A stretch of DNA of 64,000 nucleotides from Oscillospiraceae bacterium (GTDB lineage: Bacteria; Bacillota; Clostridia; Oscillospirales; Oscillospiraceae): NCBI GenBank assembly GCA_015068135.1, contig SVLB01000001.1:44284-108283 (forward strand), written 5' to 3'. Positions 18,406 to 28,356 of this stretch are shown here, piece after piece. Position 1 is the first letter of the stretch. Each line of letters opens with the position of its first letter. The notes beneath the pieces were generated by a model. That model was given only the letters and a program-made list of their open reading frames with translations, did not search any database and was not told the origin of the DNA. Position numbers and translations under genes: made by a program.

Positions 18406-20583
18406 TTATGTGTTTTCCTTACGGAAGTGGTAGACTTGGGTTTCGTAATCCCCGTCGGGGAATTTGGGGCAAATGCCGAAATGCATCCAGCTGTTGCCGG
18501 CCATGGTTCTGTCCAGCTCCGGCACATAATAGCGCACTTGCGGATCCAGTCCTCTGGGAAACAGCTTGCGCTCCGGCTCGTTGAAATTCTCCTGAAGCCG
18601 CATTACCGTGAGTTTTCCTTTCGTTTTATCCTTGGACACCAGGCACACAGCAAAATAGTTACTGCCGCCCACCGGGGCTTCCAGCCGGTACAGATCACCC
18701 TCCAATACCAGATCTTCGTCTGCACGGTAGGCCGCTACCTGTCCCGGGATCCGGGACAGCTCCTCGTCGGTGAGTTTGGTGGCATCCAGCTCATAGCCGG
18801 TGGCACCCAAATGGGCCATATCCGCCCGGGCGCCAAAGGGTGTCAGATGCTTGGCACGGCGGTTGGGCGATTCCGTCACATGGCAGGACTGGGAAGAAAG
18901 GGGGTAGCACAAAGATGCGCCGTACTGGATCTTGGCTCTGGCAGGGGCATCCGTCTGATCACTGATCCACACCTGGGGGAAGTAATACAAAATCGCCGGA
19001 TCATACCGGGAGCCGCCGCTGGCACAGCCTTCAAACAGAACATTGGGATTTGCCTCCACGATCCGCTGGAACAGATCGTATACGCCCAAAACCTGCCGGT
19101 GCATCAGCTCCTTCTGCCGGTGGGGAGGCAGTGCCAGGGAGTAGCCCTCGGTCATATCCCGGTTGCAGTCCCATTTTACATAGTCAATCTCGTGGGAGCG
19201 GATCACAGCATTGACCGTATCGGCAATAAAGCTGCGGACCTCCTCCCGTGTCAGATCCAAAAACAGCTGTTCCCGGGCCTCCACCGGTTCTTCCTCGGGG
19301 GTACGGATCACCCAGTCCGGGTGCGCCCGGTACAGATCGCTGTCTTTGTTTACCATCTCCGGCTCAAACCATAAGCCGAAGCGCATTCCCTTGCCATGGG
19401 TAAAGTCAATGAGATCCTTCAAAGGACCTCCCAGCTTCTTTTCATTGACGAACCAGTCGCCCAGGCCGGAGGAAGCATCGTCCCGCTTTCCAAACCAGCC
19501 GTCGTCCAGCACAAAGGTATCGATGCCCGTACCGGCAACCCGGGAGATCATGCCCTTCAGCTTTTCTAAAGTAAACAGAAACCGGGTACCCTCCCAATTA
19601 TTGATGATTACGGGACGGGGCTTTTTCACAAACTGCCGGGGGATCAGAGACTCCCGGTAAAGATCGTGGAACTGGCGGCTCAAACCGGAAAAGCCCTCGT
19701 TGGAGTAGGCCAGCACCGCTTCGGGGGTCTGGAAGCTCTCACCGGGCTCCAAAAGCCAGGAGAAATCAAACTCAGAGATACCGCCGCTAACGCGCACACT
19801 GCCGTAGCTGGTGCGGTCCGCGCTGATAGACCAGGAGCCGGAATAGATCAGATTCACACCGTAAGCCTGGCCCTGATTCTCCCCGGTTTCCGGCAGTCCC
19901 ACCGCCAAAGCAGGATTCATAGCGGCAGAGGTCGTGCCGCGCTTGGAATCCAGGGTAAACACGCCCCGGTCCAAAGACGTCTGCTGCCAATGGGTCTCCG
20001 CACCGCTGGCACCCGTCAGGTACACAGCCTTCCAGGCAAGGTTCGGCAGGGTAAAGGCGAAGCTGTGGGCCTTTTCCACCCGCACCGGTGTACTTCCCAA
20101 ATTCTCGATCTTCATGCTCCGGGCAATGGCAGCGGCCTTTTCAGATACTGTATAGGATAAGGTCAGCTTTACCCCCTTGGCTGCAAAGAAAACCGCCAGG
20201 GTCTGACCCTCCCGCAAAGCAGGAAGTCCTTTCAGAGCAGGCTTATGCTCCAGGATCTCAAAGCCCGTGTATGTAAAATCGCTTCGGCGGCTTCCGTTGG
20301 CATAGGAAAGCACCAGGCTGGGGGTATGGAAATCACCGCCATAGGGGGTGTGAAATTCCTGGGGCATGGCCGAAAGATCGTAGGCCTTTCCCGTTTCATC
20401 GGTACGGATCGCCACATGGCTTCTGCCGGTTTGGGAATACTTACCAAAGGAAAGGTCCTCCCCTACCGGGCTTCCGAAATAGATATGCTCCGGCATCCCC
20501 AAAGAGTTGATACCAAAGGCATAGGTGCAGCCCTTGCTGTGCAGATAGAAGACCCGGGATGCCTCATCAAAATGAATTGCCAT
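18406..20583 (-). CDS. Alpha-galactosidase, GH36
   Basis: RPVIINNWEGTRFLFT, GIDTFVLDDGWFGKRDDASSGLGDW, YVKWDCNRDMTE, LFEGCASGGSRYDPAILYYFPQVWISDQTDA. Confidence 0.96.
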   Translation of the reverse strand: MAIHFDEASRVFYLHSKGCTYAFGINSLGMPEHIYFGSPVGEDLSFGKYSQTGRSHVAIRTDETGKAYDLSAMPQEFHTPYGGDFHTPSLVLSYANGSRRSDFTYTGFEILEHKPALKGLPALREGQTLAVFFAAKGVKLTLSYTVSEKAAAIARSMKIENLGSTPVRVEKAHSFAFTLPNLAWKAVYLTGASGAETHWQQTSLDRGVFTLDSKRGTTSAAMNPALAVGLPETGENQGQAYGVNLIYSGSWSISADRTSYGSVRVSGGISEFDFSWLLEPGESFQTPEAVLAYSNEGFSGLSRQFHDLYRESLIPRQFVKKPRPVIINNWEGTRFLFTLEKLKGMISRVAGTGIDTFVLDDGWFGKRDDASSGLGDWFVNEKKLGGPLKDLIDFTHGKGMRFGLWFEPEMVNKDSDLYRAHPDWVIRTPEEEPVEAREQLFLDLTREEVRSFIADTVNAVIRSHEIDYVKWDCNRDMTEGYSLALPPHRQKELMHRQVLGVYDLFQRIVEANPNVLFEGCASGGSRYDPAILYYFPQVWISDQTDAPARAKIQYGASLCYPLSSQSCHVTESPNRRAKHLTPFGARADMAHLGATGYELDATKLTDEELSRIPGQVAAYRADEDLVLEGDLYRLEAPVGGSNYFAVCLVSKDKTKGKLTVMRLQENFNEPERKLFPRGLDPQVRYYVPELDRTMAGNSWMHFGICPKFPDGDYETQVYHFRKENT

Positions 20584-20747
20584 GAAGCAACAATCCTTTC
20601 GAACGGTTTTTATCTATTTTACCACAGCTTCGCACAGATTGCAAATATTCCCCGGAAAGAAAAGGTCATCTCCTATCAAAAAATCAAATTGCTTTCTGGT
20701 TTTATCTATGGTAAAATGGGGAAAACCCTTTCGGGGAGGCATTTACA

Positions 20748-21224
20748 ATGGTTTATTTATACATGGGTCTCATGGCCCTGGGGATCCTGGCCGCAGACCA
20801 GATCACAAAGCTTTTGACCGTTTCCAAAATTGCAGTTGGTGCTGAGGTTCCGGTCCTGGACGGTCTGTTCCACTTTACCCACGCCCACAATTACGGAGCG
20901 GCATTCTCCTCCTTTGAGGGGATGCAGTGGCTGTTTGCCCTGATCTTTGCCGCCTTTGCGGTGTTTATTGTTTGGGAGTTTTCCAAAAAGCGCTGGCCCT
21001 TTACCACCTTTGACCGGTTTTGCATCATCGCCATCTTTGCCGGCGGACTGGGCAATATGATCGACCGTCTGCGGCTGGGCTATGTGGTGGATATGATCGA
21101 AGTGGAGTTTATCCGCTTCCCGGTGTTCAATGTAGCAGACTGCTTCATTACCTGTGGATGTATTCTTTTGATGGTACACCTGATCTTTTTTAATAAGGGC
21201 TTTTGGAAGGATGAGAAGAAATGA
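20748..21224 (+). CDS. lspA: Signal peptidase II (prolipoprotein signal peptidase)
   Basis: AADQITKLL, FTHAHNYGAAFSSF, GGLGNMIDRLRLGYVVDMIE, FNVADCFI. Confidence 0.95.
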   Translation: MVYLYMGLMALGILAADQITKLLTVSKIAVGAEVPVLDGLFHFTHAHNYGAAFSSFEGMQWLFALIFAAFAVFIVWEFSKKRWPFTTFDRFCIIAIFAGGLGNMIDRLRLGYVVDMIEVEFIRFPVFNVADCFITCGCILLMVHLIFFNKGFWKDEKK

Positions 21225-22123
21225 TCCTGTTGGCTGACATTCCCGGAGAACGGCTGGATGCCTTTTTGGCCCGGTGTGTGGAGGGGATGACCCGCTCCGC
21301 CGCCCAGCGATTGCTGGAGGAGGGCTGTGTCACGCGCAACGGACGCCCCGGCAAAAAGAATGACAAGCTGGTCTGCGGTGACGAGATCCGGGTGCAGATC
21401 CCCGAGGCCAAGCCCGTGGATATCGTCCCCACCCAAATCCCTTTGGATATCGTGTACGAGGACGAGGATGTTTTGGTGATCAACAAGCCCAAGGGGCTGG
21501 TGGTCCACCCGGCAGCAGGACACCAGGATGACACCCTGGTCAACGGGCTTCTGTACGCCATGGGCGACTCCCTTTCCGGGATCAACGGGGAATTGCGCCC
21601 CGGCATCGTCCATCGGATCGACAAAGATACCTCCGGTCTTTTGGCTGTGGCGAAAAACGACCTGGCCCATGTGGTGCTGGCCAGCCAGCTGAAGGATCAT
21701 ACCATGGCCCGGACCTATGAATGCATCGTCTGCGGCAGCCTTAAAGAAGATTCCGGCACGGTGGATGCCCCCATTGGCCGCCATCCCTCCGACCGGAAGA
21801 AAATGTGCGTGACCCAGCGCAATTCCAAAAACGCCGTGACCCATTGGGAGGTCATCGGCCGCTACCGGGGCTATACCCATGTGCGCTGTAAGCTGGAGAC
21901 CGGACGGACCCATCAGATCCGTGTCCACATGGCCCATATCGGTCACCCCATCCTGGGAGATACGGTCTACGGTCACAAAAAACCGGAGCTGGGACAAAGC
22001 TCCCAGGTGCTTCACGCAGGTGTTTTGTGCTTCCGCCACCCCCGGGATCAGCGGCCCGTGATCGTCGCCGCTCCCCTGCCCGATTACTTCCGGCAGGTGC
22101 TGGACAAATTGGTACAGCTGTAA
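21221..22123 (+). CDS. rluD: RluA/RluD family 23S rRNA pseudouridine synthase
   Basis: S4 domain; VHRIDKDTSGLLAVAKNDLAH; GRTHQIRVHMAHIGHPILGDTVYG. Confidence 0.94.
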   Translation: MILLADIPGERLDAFLARCVEGMTRSAAQRLLEEGCVTRNGRPGKKNDKLVCGDEIRVQIPEAKPVDIVPTQIPLDIVYEDEDVLVINKPKGLVVHPAAGHQDDTLVNGLLYAMGDSLSGINGELRPGIVHRIDKDTSGLLAVAKNDLAHVVLASQLKDHTMARTYECIVCGSLKEDSGTVDAPIGRHPSDRKKMCVTQRNSKNAVTHWEVIGRYRGYTHVRCKLETGRTHQIRVHMAHIGHPILGDTVYGHKKPELGQSSQVLHAGVLCFRHPRDQRPVIVAAPLPDYFRQVLDKLVQL

Positions 22124-22134
22124 TTTCTACTAAT

Positions 22135-22163
22135 TCGGCGGGGGTCATGACCCCGCCCTACAG
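22135..22163. repeat. Palindromic intergenic repeat (GGCGGGGTCATGACCCCGCC family)
   Basis: ggcgggggtcatgaccccgccctacag. Confidence 0.55.
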
Positions 22164-22193
22164 ATCGTCCAATAAACCAAAATTTGAAAGGAC

Positions 22194-23216
22194 ATGGTCT
22201 TTTTGAAAAAGCATCTTCTTCCTGCCAATCAGAACTGGTACAAAGCCGGCTTACACACCCACTCCACAGTCTCTGACGGCAAATTGACTCCCCTGGAGCT
22301 CAAGGCATTGTATCAGGCCAAAGGCTACAGCATTTTGGCTCTGACCGATCACCATATCATCGCCGCCCACCCGGAACTCAACGATCCGGAGTTTCTGATG
22401 CTTACGGGCATCGAGCTGAGTATGGAGACCGCAGACTACGCACCGCCCCAGAGCTTCTTCGGTGAAACCTATCATTTTAATCTCATTGCCAAGCAGCCCA
22501 ACAACCTGTGGCAGCCCTATCCTCCCAAGACCATCAATGACAATAACCGTCCTTATGCGGAAAAAGCCCATTGGGATGATGCCCAGCGCGTCTGCAGCGT
22601 AGAATGCGCCAACCGGTTCATTCAGCGAGCCAACGAAGAAGGCTTTCTGGTGATCTACAATCACCCCACCTGGTCCGGACAGTGCTGGCGGGAATATTCC
22701 CAGCTGCGTGGACTGTGGGCCCTGGAGCTTCGCAACACACACAATTGCATGATGGGCTATGACGATAACAATCATCGGGTCTATCGGGATATGCTGGCCT
22801 TTGACAACCGCCTTTGTGTAGTGGCTGCCGATGACACCCACCGTCCCCATACAGTAGGTGGTTCCTGGACCATGATCTGCGCACCTGCGCTTACTTACGA
22901 TGCAGTCATTGCCGCCATGGAGCGTGGTGATATTTACGCTTCCTGCGGTCCCGAGATCCACAGCATCTGCCTGGAGGATAATACTCTCACCCTCACCTGC
23001 TCCGAAGCCGCCCAGGTGTGTCTGGAGACTCAGGCACGTTACGCTCTGCGTTGTGCCGGTGAAAACGGCACTCCCATTACCACCGCTCAGTTTGACCTTT
23101 CCGTATGGAAACAAAAATCCAACGGTGATCCCAATGCCTATATTCGTTTTACCGTCACCGCGCCCGACGGCTCCTATGCCGCCACCAGAGCCTATCGCAT
23201 GGATGAATTATTCTGA
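22194..23216 (+). CDS. PHP domain-containing protein
   Basis: YKAGLHTHSTVSDGKLTPLELKALYQAKGYSILALTDHH; VVAADDTHRPH. Confidence 0.85.
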   Translation: MVFLKKHLLPANQNWYKAGLHTHSTVSDGKLTPLELKALYQAKGYSILALTDHHIIAAHPELNDPEFLMLTGIELSMETADYAPPQSFFGETYHFNLIAKQPNNLWQPYPPKTINDNNRPYAEKAHWDDAQRVCSVECANRFIQRANEEGFLVIYNHPTWSGQCWREYSQLRGLWALELRNTHNCMMGYDDNNHRVYRDMLAFDNRLCVVAADDTHRPHTVGGSWTMICAPALTYDAVIAAMERGDIYASCGPEIHSICLEDNTLTLTCSEAAQVCLETQARYALRCAGENGTPITTAQFDLSVWKQKSNGDPNAYIRFTVTAPDGSYAATRAYRMDELF

Positions 23217-23282
23217 TTGATCAAAGCCTTTCCCAGGGGAGGCTTTTGTCCGATAAACCGGAATTGGAAAGGAGTTTCCCCT

Positions 23283-24125
23283 ATGTTTTCCCAAGTCCTG
23301 CTCACTGTAGACTATGACCGGACCCTGACCGGGCCGGATTCGACGATCCCGGAACGGAATCTGGAAGCCATCCGCTATTTTATGGAAAATGGCGGTGCCT
23401 TTACCATGAATACCGGACGTTCCACCACTACCATGCGGAATCTGTTTGACAAAATTCCGGTGAATGCACCCTTTTTGCTGTATAACGGCTCTGCCGCCTA
23501 CGAAAACGGCAAGCTTACCCACTGCTGCCCCATTGATCTTCCCATGTGGGACACCCTGGATGAGGTCCATGCCCATTTCCCGGATATGAATTTGGAGATC
23601 CAGGGAGAAAAGCTGCACTACTTATATAAGGTCCTGCCCGGGTATCCGAAATTCTATCAGGGGATCGGCTGGGGCTATGCCACGGTAAGCCGCGGAGACG
23701 ATCTGGGCCCCTTTTTGAAATTCTCTCTGTTCGGCAGGACCTGGGACGACAGTGTTGCCCAGTTTTACGAGGGTACTCAGGAGGATCTGGACCGGATGGA
23801 TCAGGCCGAAGCCTGGCTGAAGGCCCGGTTCGGGGATAAGGTCAGTGTATTCCGTGCCGCGCCCCGGATCATTGACATCCACGCCGGCGGTGTGAGCAAG
23901 GGCGTTGCCGCCCGGGCACTGCAGAAGCGGATGGGGCGTAAGATTTTGGTATGTGTGGGAGATTCCCACAACGACCTTTCCATGCTGGACGACGCCGATT
24001 ATGCCTATACCCCAGCCGATGCGGTAATCGCAGGAGGCTACGAAACCGTGTGCAATTGTGCAGACGGTGCCGTTGCCGATGTGATTTATAAAAAAATCCC
24101 GGAGATTCTAAAAAATCAGCCTTGA
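23283..24125 (+). CDS. HAD superfamily (Cof-like) hydrolase
   Basis: LLTVDYDRTLTGPDSTIPERNLEAIRYFMENGGAFTMNTGRS; CVGDSHNDLSMLDDADY. Confidence 0.9.
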   Translation: MFSQVLLTVDYDRTLTGPDSTIPERNLEAIRYFMENGGAFTMNTGRSTTTMRNLFDKIPVNAPFLLYNGSAAYENGKLTHCCPIDLPMWDTLDEVHAHFPDMNLEIQGEKLHYLYKVLPGYPKFYQGIGWGYATVSRGDDLGPFLKFSLFGRTWDDSVAQFYEGTQEDLDRMDQAEAWLKARFGDKVSVFRAAPRIIDIHAGGVSKGVAARALQKRMGRKILVCVGDSHNDLSMLDDADYAYTPADAVIAGGYETVCNCADGAVADVIYKKIPEILKNQP

Positions 24126-24172
24126 CAGATTGGATTTTTTATGCTACTATCTACTAGCTGAATCGCGCATTC

Positions 24173-24246
24173 GCGGGTGTAGTTCAATGGTAGAACACCA
24201 GCCTTCCAAGCTGGATACGCGGGTCCGATTCCCGTCACCCGCTCCA
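24173..24246 (+). tRNA. tRNA-Gly (anticodon TCC), CCA encoded
   Basis: GCGGGTGTAGTTCAATGGTAGAACACCAGCCTTCCAAGCTGGATACGCGGGTCCGATTCCCGTCACCCGCTCCA. Confidence 0.95.
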
Positions 24247-24254
24247 TTCAACAT

Positions 24255-24331
<77 letters not shown>

Positions 24332-24376
24332 TTCAGCAACTATTCACTATTCACTATTACTTCTTACTTCAAATAT

Positions 24377-24453
24377 GGTGGGTGTAGTTCAATTGGCAGA
24401 GCACTGGATTGTGGTTCCAGGCGTTGTGGGTTCGAGTCCCATCACCCACCCCA
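24377..24453 (+). tRNA. tRNA-His (anticodon GTG) with encoded G-1, CCA encoded
   Basis: GGTGGGTGTAGTTCAATTGGCAGAGCACTGGATTGTGGTTCCAGGCGTTGTGGGTTCGAGTCCCATCACCCACCCCA; G-1:C73. Confidence 0.95.
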
Positions 24454-24456
24454 GAA

Positions 24457-24498
24457 AAGCCAAAAGCCGTTCCGATAGGAACGGCTTTTGGCTTTTCT
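24457..24498 (+). terminator. Intrinsic terminator of the tRNA cluster
   Basis: agccaaaagccgttccgataggaacggcttttggcttttct. Confidence 0.8.
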
Positions 24499-24503
24499 AT
24501 GGG

Positions 24504-24882
24504 TATTCGTGGGTGATGGGACTCGAAAGGGCGGCCCATCCGAAGGATGGGCAAAAATTGAGAGCTGGCGAGCAATTTTTAGCCCGTGGGAGAGTCCCAT
24601 AGGAAAAGGAGTATTCGTGGGTGATGGGACTCGAAAGGGCGACCCATCCGTAGGATGGGTAAAAATTGAGAGCTGGCGAGCAATTTTTAGCCCGTGGGAG
24701 AGTCCCATAGGAAAAGGAGTATTCGTGGGTGATGGGACTCGAAAGGGCGGCCCATCCGTAGGATGGGTAAAAATTGAGAGCTGGCGAGCAATTTTTAGCC
24801 CGTGGGAGAGTCCCATAGGAAAAGGAGTATTTGTGGGTGATGGGACTCGAAAGGGCGGCCCATCCGAAGGATGGGTAAAAAT
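24504..24882. repeat. 108-bp-period tandem repeat array (3 full units plus one partial) derived in part from the tRNA-His 3' half
   Basis: Unit starts at 24504, 24612, 24720, 24828 (exact 108-bp spacing); each holds gtgggtgatgggactcgaa, the reverse complement of tRNA-His 24431-24449. Confidence 0.93.
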
Positions 24883-24951
24883 GGTTCTATAACCATTGTT
24901 TTCCCGGCAAAGCTATGCTATACTAATGTAAACATAGAAAGGCGGCATATT

Positions 24952-25302
24952 ATGAAACGACTGATTTCCCTTCTTTTGATCTTTTCCCTGTTTTGCTTCA
25001 CCGGCTGTGCCAAGGAAGAAGCCGGCACCAAATATACCCTTGTGGGTATCCAGCTTACCGACGGCGGCTATATGAACGAATCCGCTCTGCGTCAGCAGAC
25101 CGGTGGAGAAGACCTGTATATCCGGCTATATGATAACGGCACCGCCAAGCTGAAAATTCAGAAGGGTGCGCCCGTGGAAATGCACTATGATGATCTTTAC
25201 ATATGGAATCCCCAAACCCCGGATATCAAGGCCGCCTATCATTTTGAGGACAACGGTCTGAGCATTTTGGACTACCCCTTTATCTATCACTTTGAAAAAT
25301 AA
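24952..25302 (+). CDS. Small hypothetical lipoprotein
   Basis: MKRLISLLLIFSLFCFTGCAKEEAGTKY...; signal peptide and lipobox. Confidence 0.75.
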   Translation: MKRLISLLLIFSLFCFTGCAKEEAGTKYTLVGIQLTDGGYMNESALRQQTGGEDLYIRLYDNGTAKLKIQKGAPVEMHYDDLYIWNPQTPDIKAAYHFEDNGLSILDYPFIYHFEK

Positions 25303-25391
25303 GGCAATTTAAGATTGATTTCAGCATTCCGATGTGTTATACTAGGCCCAGGCTTTTCGGCCTGGAATTTTCAGAAAGAAGGTAACTGATT

Positions 25392-25778
25392 ATGAAGAAG
25401 ACTCTGAAGCTGGCTCTGTGCCTGGTCCTGGTGCTCTGCACCTGTCTGTGCATGGTCGCCTGCGGCGGTGATGACGAGGGTTCCATCGCTGGCAAGTACG
25501 TTATTTACTCCATGGACGACGGTTCTCAGACCATCAAGGGCGATGACCTGAACACCATCCTGTCCGCTATGGGCCTGACCAATGAGAGCATGTACATCGA
25601 GCTGAACGCTGACGGCACTGCCGAGATGTCTGTTTTCGGCGAGACCGCTGAGATGGCTTATGCCGCTGGCAAGATCTGGCCCGTTGATGAGCCCGACGAC
25701 AAGGCAGACTTCTCCGTTAAGGACAGCAAGCTGACCATCGAGATCGAAGACACTACCATGGTATTCACCAAGAAATAA
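25392..25778 (+). CDS. Small hypothetical lipoprotein
   Basis: MKKTLKLALCLVLVLCTCLCMVACGGDDEGSIAGKYV...; promoter TTGATT-N17-TATACT upstream; codon choice suggests good expression. Confidence 0.8.
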   Translation: MKKTLKLALCLVLVLCTCLCMVACGGDDEGSIAGKYVIYSMDDGSQTIKGDDLNTILSAMGLTNESMYIELNADGTAEMSVFGETAEMAYAAGKIWPVDEPDDKADFSVKDSKLTIEIEDTTMVFTKK

Positions 25779-25786
25779 TCCCGTAA

Positions 25787-25827
25787 AAATATGACGCTGT
25801 CTCAAATGGGAGACAGCGTCATTTTTA
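25787..25827. terminator. Intrinsic terminator
   Basis: aaaatatgacgctgtctcaaatgggagacagcgtcatttttat. Confidence 0.8.
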
Positions 25828-27126
25828 TTCTCCATTGATCCGGGCTTCGATACGCTTCAGAGCGTACTCCATCTTCTCGTAAACTCCCGAAGACACCCGC
25901 TCCATATAACCGTCTTCATAGGCCTGCATGGTCTCATGGATCCGCATGACCCGCAGAGGCGCGTCGCCCTCGGCTACCGTAAAAATAGGGGTATAGTCAT
26001 AGCCGGTGATCTTGCACTTTCCGGTTTTTCCGTCCTTTGTGATCTCAAGATCCAAAATGACAGAATACTCCGATCCGGATTTGCCCGCATCCCCAAAGAA
26101 ATCTCCCAGGGAATAGGCCAAAAACTGTCCCTTTTGGGGATCAAAGGTCATCTGCTGGACATAGTGAGAATGGGTACCAATGATGGCATCCACACCGGAA
26201 TTCTGCAGAAACTCACAGATCTCCTCCTGACTGGAGCTGATGGTATCGTTGTACTCGCTGCCCCAGTGGAGCATGGCAACCACCAGGTCCGGCTCCTCAC
26301 GGTCCACCGCCGTCAGGACGCTTCCGATCTTCTCAAAATCCACCTGCTGATAGGTCATATCATAGTCCGTATAAAGGATGTTCACACAGTCCGTATTATC
26401 CGGGGGCAGGGTCATGCCGTCCATACCCTTGGTAAAGGCCACAAAGGCGATGCGGATCCCCTTTACCGTAACGATGGTATAGCCGCCGTTTTCCTCAAAT
26501 TCTTCCCGGGAGGCATAGACCCCCAAGGGCTCCATTCCGGCAGCGCGAACACCGTCAATGGTGGAGGACAGTCCCGACATACCGTTACGGATCGAATAGG
26601 AATTGGCAAGCTGGATCAGATCCACACCCATCTTGCCCAAAGTTTGTACCAGGGACTGAGGTGCCGAGAAGTAAGTGCCGCCATAGGGCTCACCCACCAG
26701 ATTGCCCTCCAGATTCAAAACCGACACATCCGCATTGCCCAGCAAATACCCCACATCCATAAAGGCCTGGGTATAATCCATGGCGCTGCCTCCTGCGGCT
26801 ACCACCCGATCGGTGATATTCAGATCTCCCGCCGCAGCCAGGTGGATCACCGTATCCTGCACCAAAGGTTCCGTAGTTTGGGAAGTTACATCTGTCCCGG
26901 CAGGCTCTGTGCCTTCTGTAGCCTGGACCTGAGGCGGCACAGTGCTCACCGGTGCCGGGGCATCCTCTCCCCGGGTCAGCAGGAATATGGTCACAATGAC
27001 CGCGATCAACGCCACCGCCGCAAAAATCAGCCGCAGGCGCATTTTCTTTTGCTGACGCTTTCTTTCTTCCTGGGCTTCTTTCCGTAAACGCCGCCGCTCC
27101 TCAAAAGCTTCCGAATCAAAGGCCAT
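25825..27126 (-). CDS. CapA family protein (poly-gamma-glutamate biosynthesis/metallophosphatase-like), membrane anchored
   Basis: IHLAAAGDLNITDRVVAAG..., DVSVLNLEGNLVG, VDLIQLANSYSIRNG, VVAMLHWGSEYNDTISSSQEEICEFLQNSGVDAIIGTHSHYVQ; start taken at MAFDSEAFEERR. Confidence 0.92.
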   Translation of the reverse strand: MAFDSEAFEERRRLRKEAQEERKRQQKKMRLRLIFAAVALIAVIVTIFLLTRGEDAPAPVSTVPPQVQATEGTEPAGTDVTSQTTEPLVQDTVIHLAAAGDLNITDRVVAAGGSAMDYTQAFMDVGYLLGNADVSVLNLEGNLVGEPYGGTYFSAPQSLVQTLGKMGVDLIQLANSYSIRNGMSGLSSTIDGVRAAGMEPLGVYASREEFEENGGYTIVTVKGIRIAFVAFTKGMDGMTLPPDNTDCVNILYTDYDMTYQQVDFEKIGSVLTAVDREEPDLVVAMLHWGSEYNDTISSSQEEICEFLQNSGVDAIIGTHSHYVQQMTFDPQKGQFLAYSLGDFFGDAGKSGSEYSVILDLEITKDGKTGKCKITGYDYTPIFTVAEGDAPLRVMRIHETMQAYEDGYMERVSSGVYEKMEYALKRIEARINGE

Positions 27127-27297
27127 ATTTCCGCCTCCTTTTTTACACATTTAGAGTATTGTACACCATTTTTTCCATTTCCACAACCCCCCACCGCATT
27201 TTTCTGTCTTTACACCGCCGGTTTTTTGGGGTAATATTATGGTAGGGTGGGGCTTGCCCCCACCGAATTTCCTGTATATGATCTCTACGGAGGTATC

Positions 27298-28236
27298 ATG
27301 TTTGTGACCAACAATACGACGGCAGCCCCCGTGGGGCGGTTTGCGCCCACTCCCTCCGGGCGGATGCATTTAGGCAATGTGTTTGCGGCCCTGATCGCCT
27401 GGCTGTCCGTGCGCAGTCGGGGCGGCAGTCTTGTTTTGCGCATGGAGGACCTGGACACCCAGCGCACCAGTGACGAATACGCCCAGACCCTCCGGGAGGA
27501 TCTGACCTGGCTGGGTCTTGACTGGGACTGGGAAACCCCACCACAAAGCCGCCGCAGCGAGGTATACGACCGGTATTTCTCAATTTTGGAAGAAAAAGGT
27601 CTGCTCTACCCCTGCTACTGTACCCGAAGCCAGCTGCACAGTGTCAACGCCCCCCATTTATCCGACGGCACCTATGTCTATGCCGGTACCTGCCGGGATC
27701 TGACAAGCACCCAGCGTGCCGCCTTTTCCCGGGCGCCTTCCTGGCGGGTCCGGGTCCCGGACCGGGAATGGGTGGTTGACGATCTGCTCCAGGGCACTTA
27801 TCGGGAAAATCTCGTCACCGATTGCGGCGATTTTGTGGTGCGCCGTGCCGATGGGGTGTATGTGTACCAGCTGGCAGTGACCGTGGACGACGGCGAAGCC
27901 GGTGTGACGGAAGTCGTCCGGGGCATGGATCTGCTCAGTTCTGCCCCCCGGCAGATGTATCTGCAATCGCTATTTGGCTTCCCCCATCCCCAATACGGTC
28001 ATGTTCCCATGCTGTTGGCCCCCGACGGACGCAGGCTCAGCAAACGGGATAAGGATCTCGATCTGGGGCAGCTTCGTCTGCGGATGCGCCCGGAAGCTCT
28101 CCTGGGCGCCTTGGCCCATGCCGCAAAGCTGACGGATACCGCCCAGCCCATCAGCGCCCGGGAGCTGGCAAGCCTGTTCTCCTGGGACCGTCTTTCCCGG
28201 GAGGCCATCTATCTGCAAGGAGAAGATCTTCTGTGA
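27298..28236 (+). CDS. gluQ: Glutamyl-Q tRNA(Asp) synthetase
   Basis: VGRFAPTPSGRMHLGNVFAALIAWLSVRSRGGSLVLRMEDLDTQR...; truncated GluRS lacking anticodon domain; RLSKRDKDLDLG. Confidence 0.93.
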   Translation: MFVTNNTTAAPVGRFAPTPSGRMHLGNVFAALIAWLSVRSRGGSLVLRMEDLDTQRTSDEYAQTLREDLTWLGLDWDWETPPQSRRSEVYDRYFSILEEKGLLYPCYCTRSQLHSVNAPHLSDGTYVYAGTCRDLTSTQRAAFSRAPSWRVRVPDREWVVDDLLQGTYRENLVTDCGDFVVRRADGVYVYQLAVTVDDGEAGVTEVVRGMDLLSSAPRQMYLQSLFGFPHPQYGHVPMLLAPDGRRLSKRDKDLDLGQLRLRMRPEALLGALAHAAKLTDTAQPISARELASLFSWDRLSREAIYLQGEDLL

Positions 28237-28356
28237 CCTTTTCCTAGATTTCCAGTGAAAAAACAGTCACTTTGTACAAATTCTTCCGGGCTTGCTTGCT
28301 ATTTCTCTCTTTTGGGGGTATAATTCTTTTATTCCGATTATGCAGGAGGTAGCGTT

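Noticed and set aside
24504-24882. CRISPR array
   Set aside because: Units are contiguous 108-bp near-identical repeats without unique spacers; no cas genes in the window.
24442-24892. Repeat-containing ORFs (124 aa minus, 134 aa plus)
   Set aside because: Consequence of the 108-bp period being divisible by 3; they run into tRNA-His and its terminator, with no RBS support.
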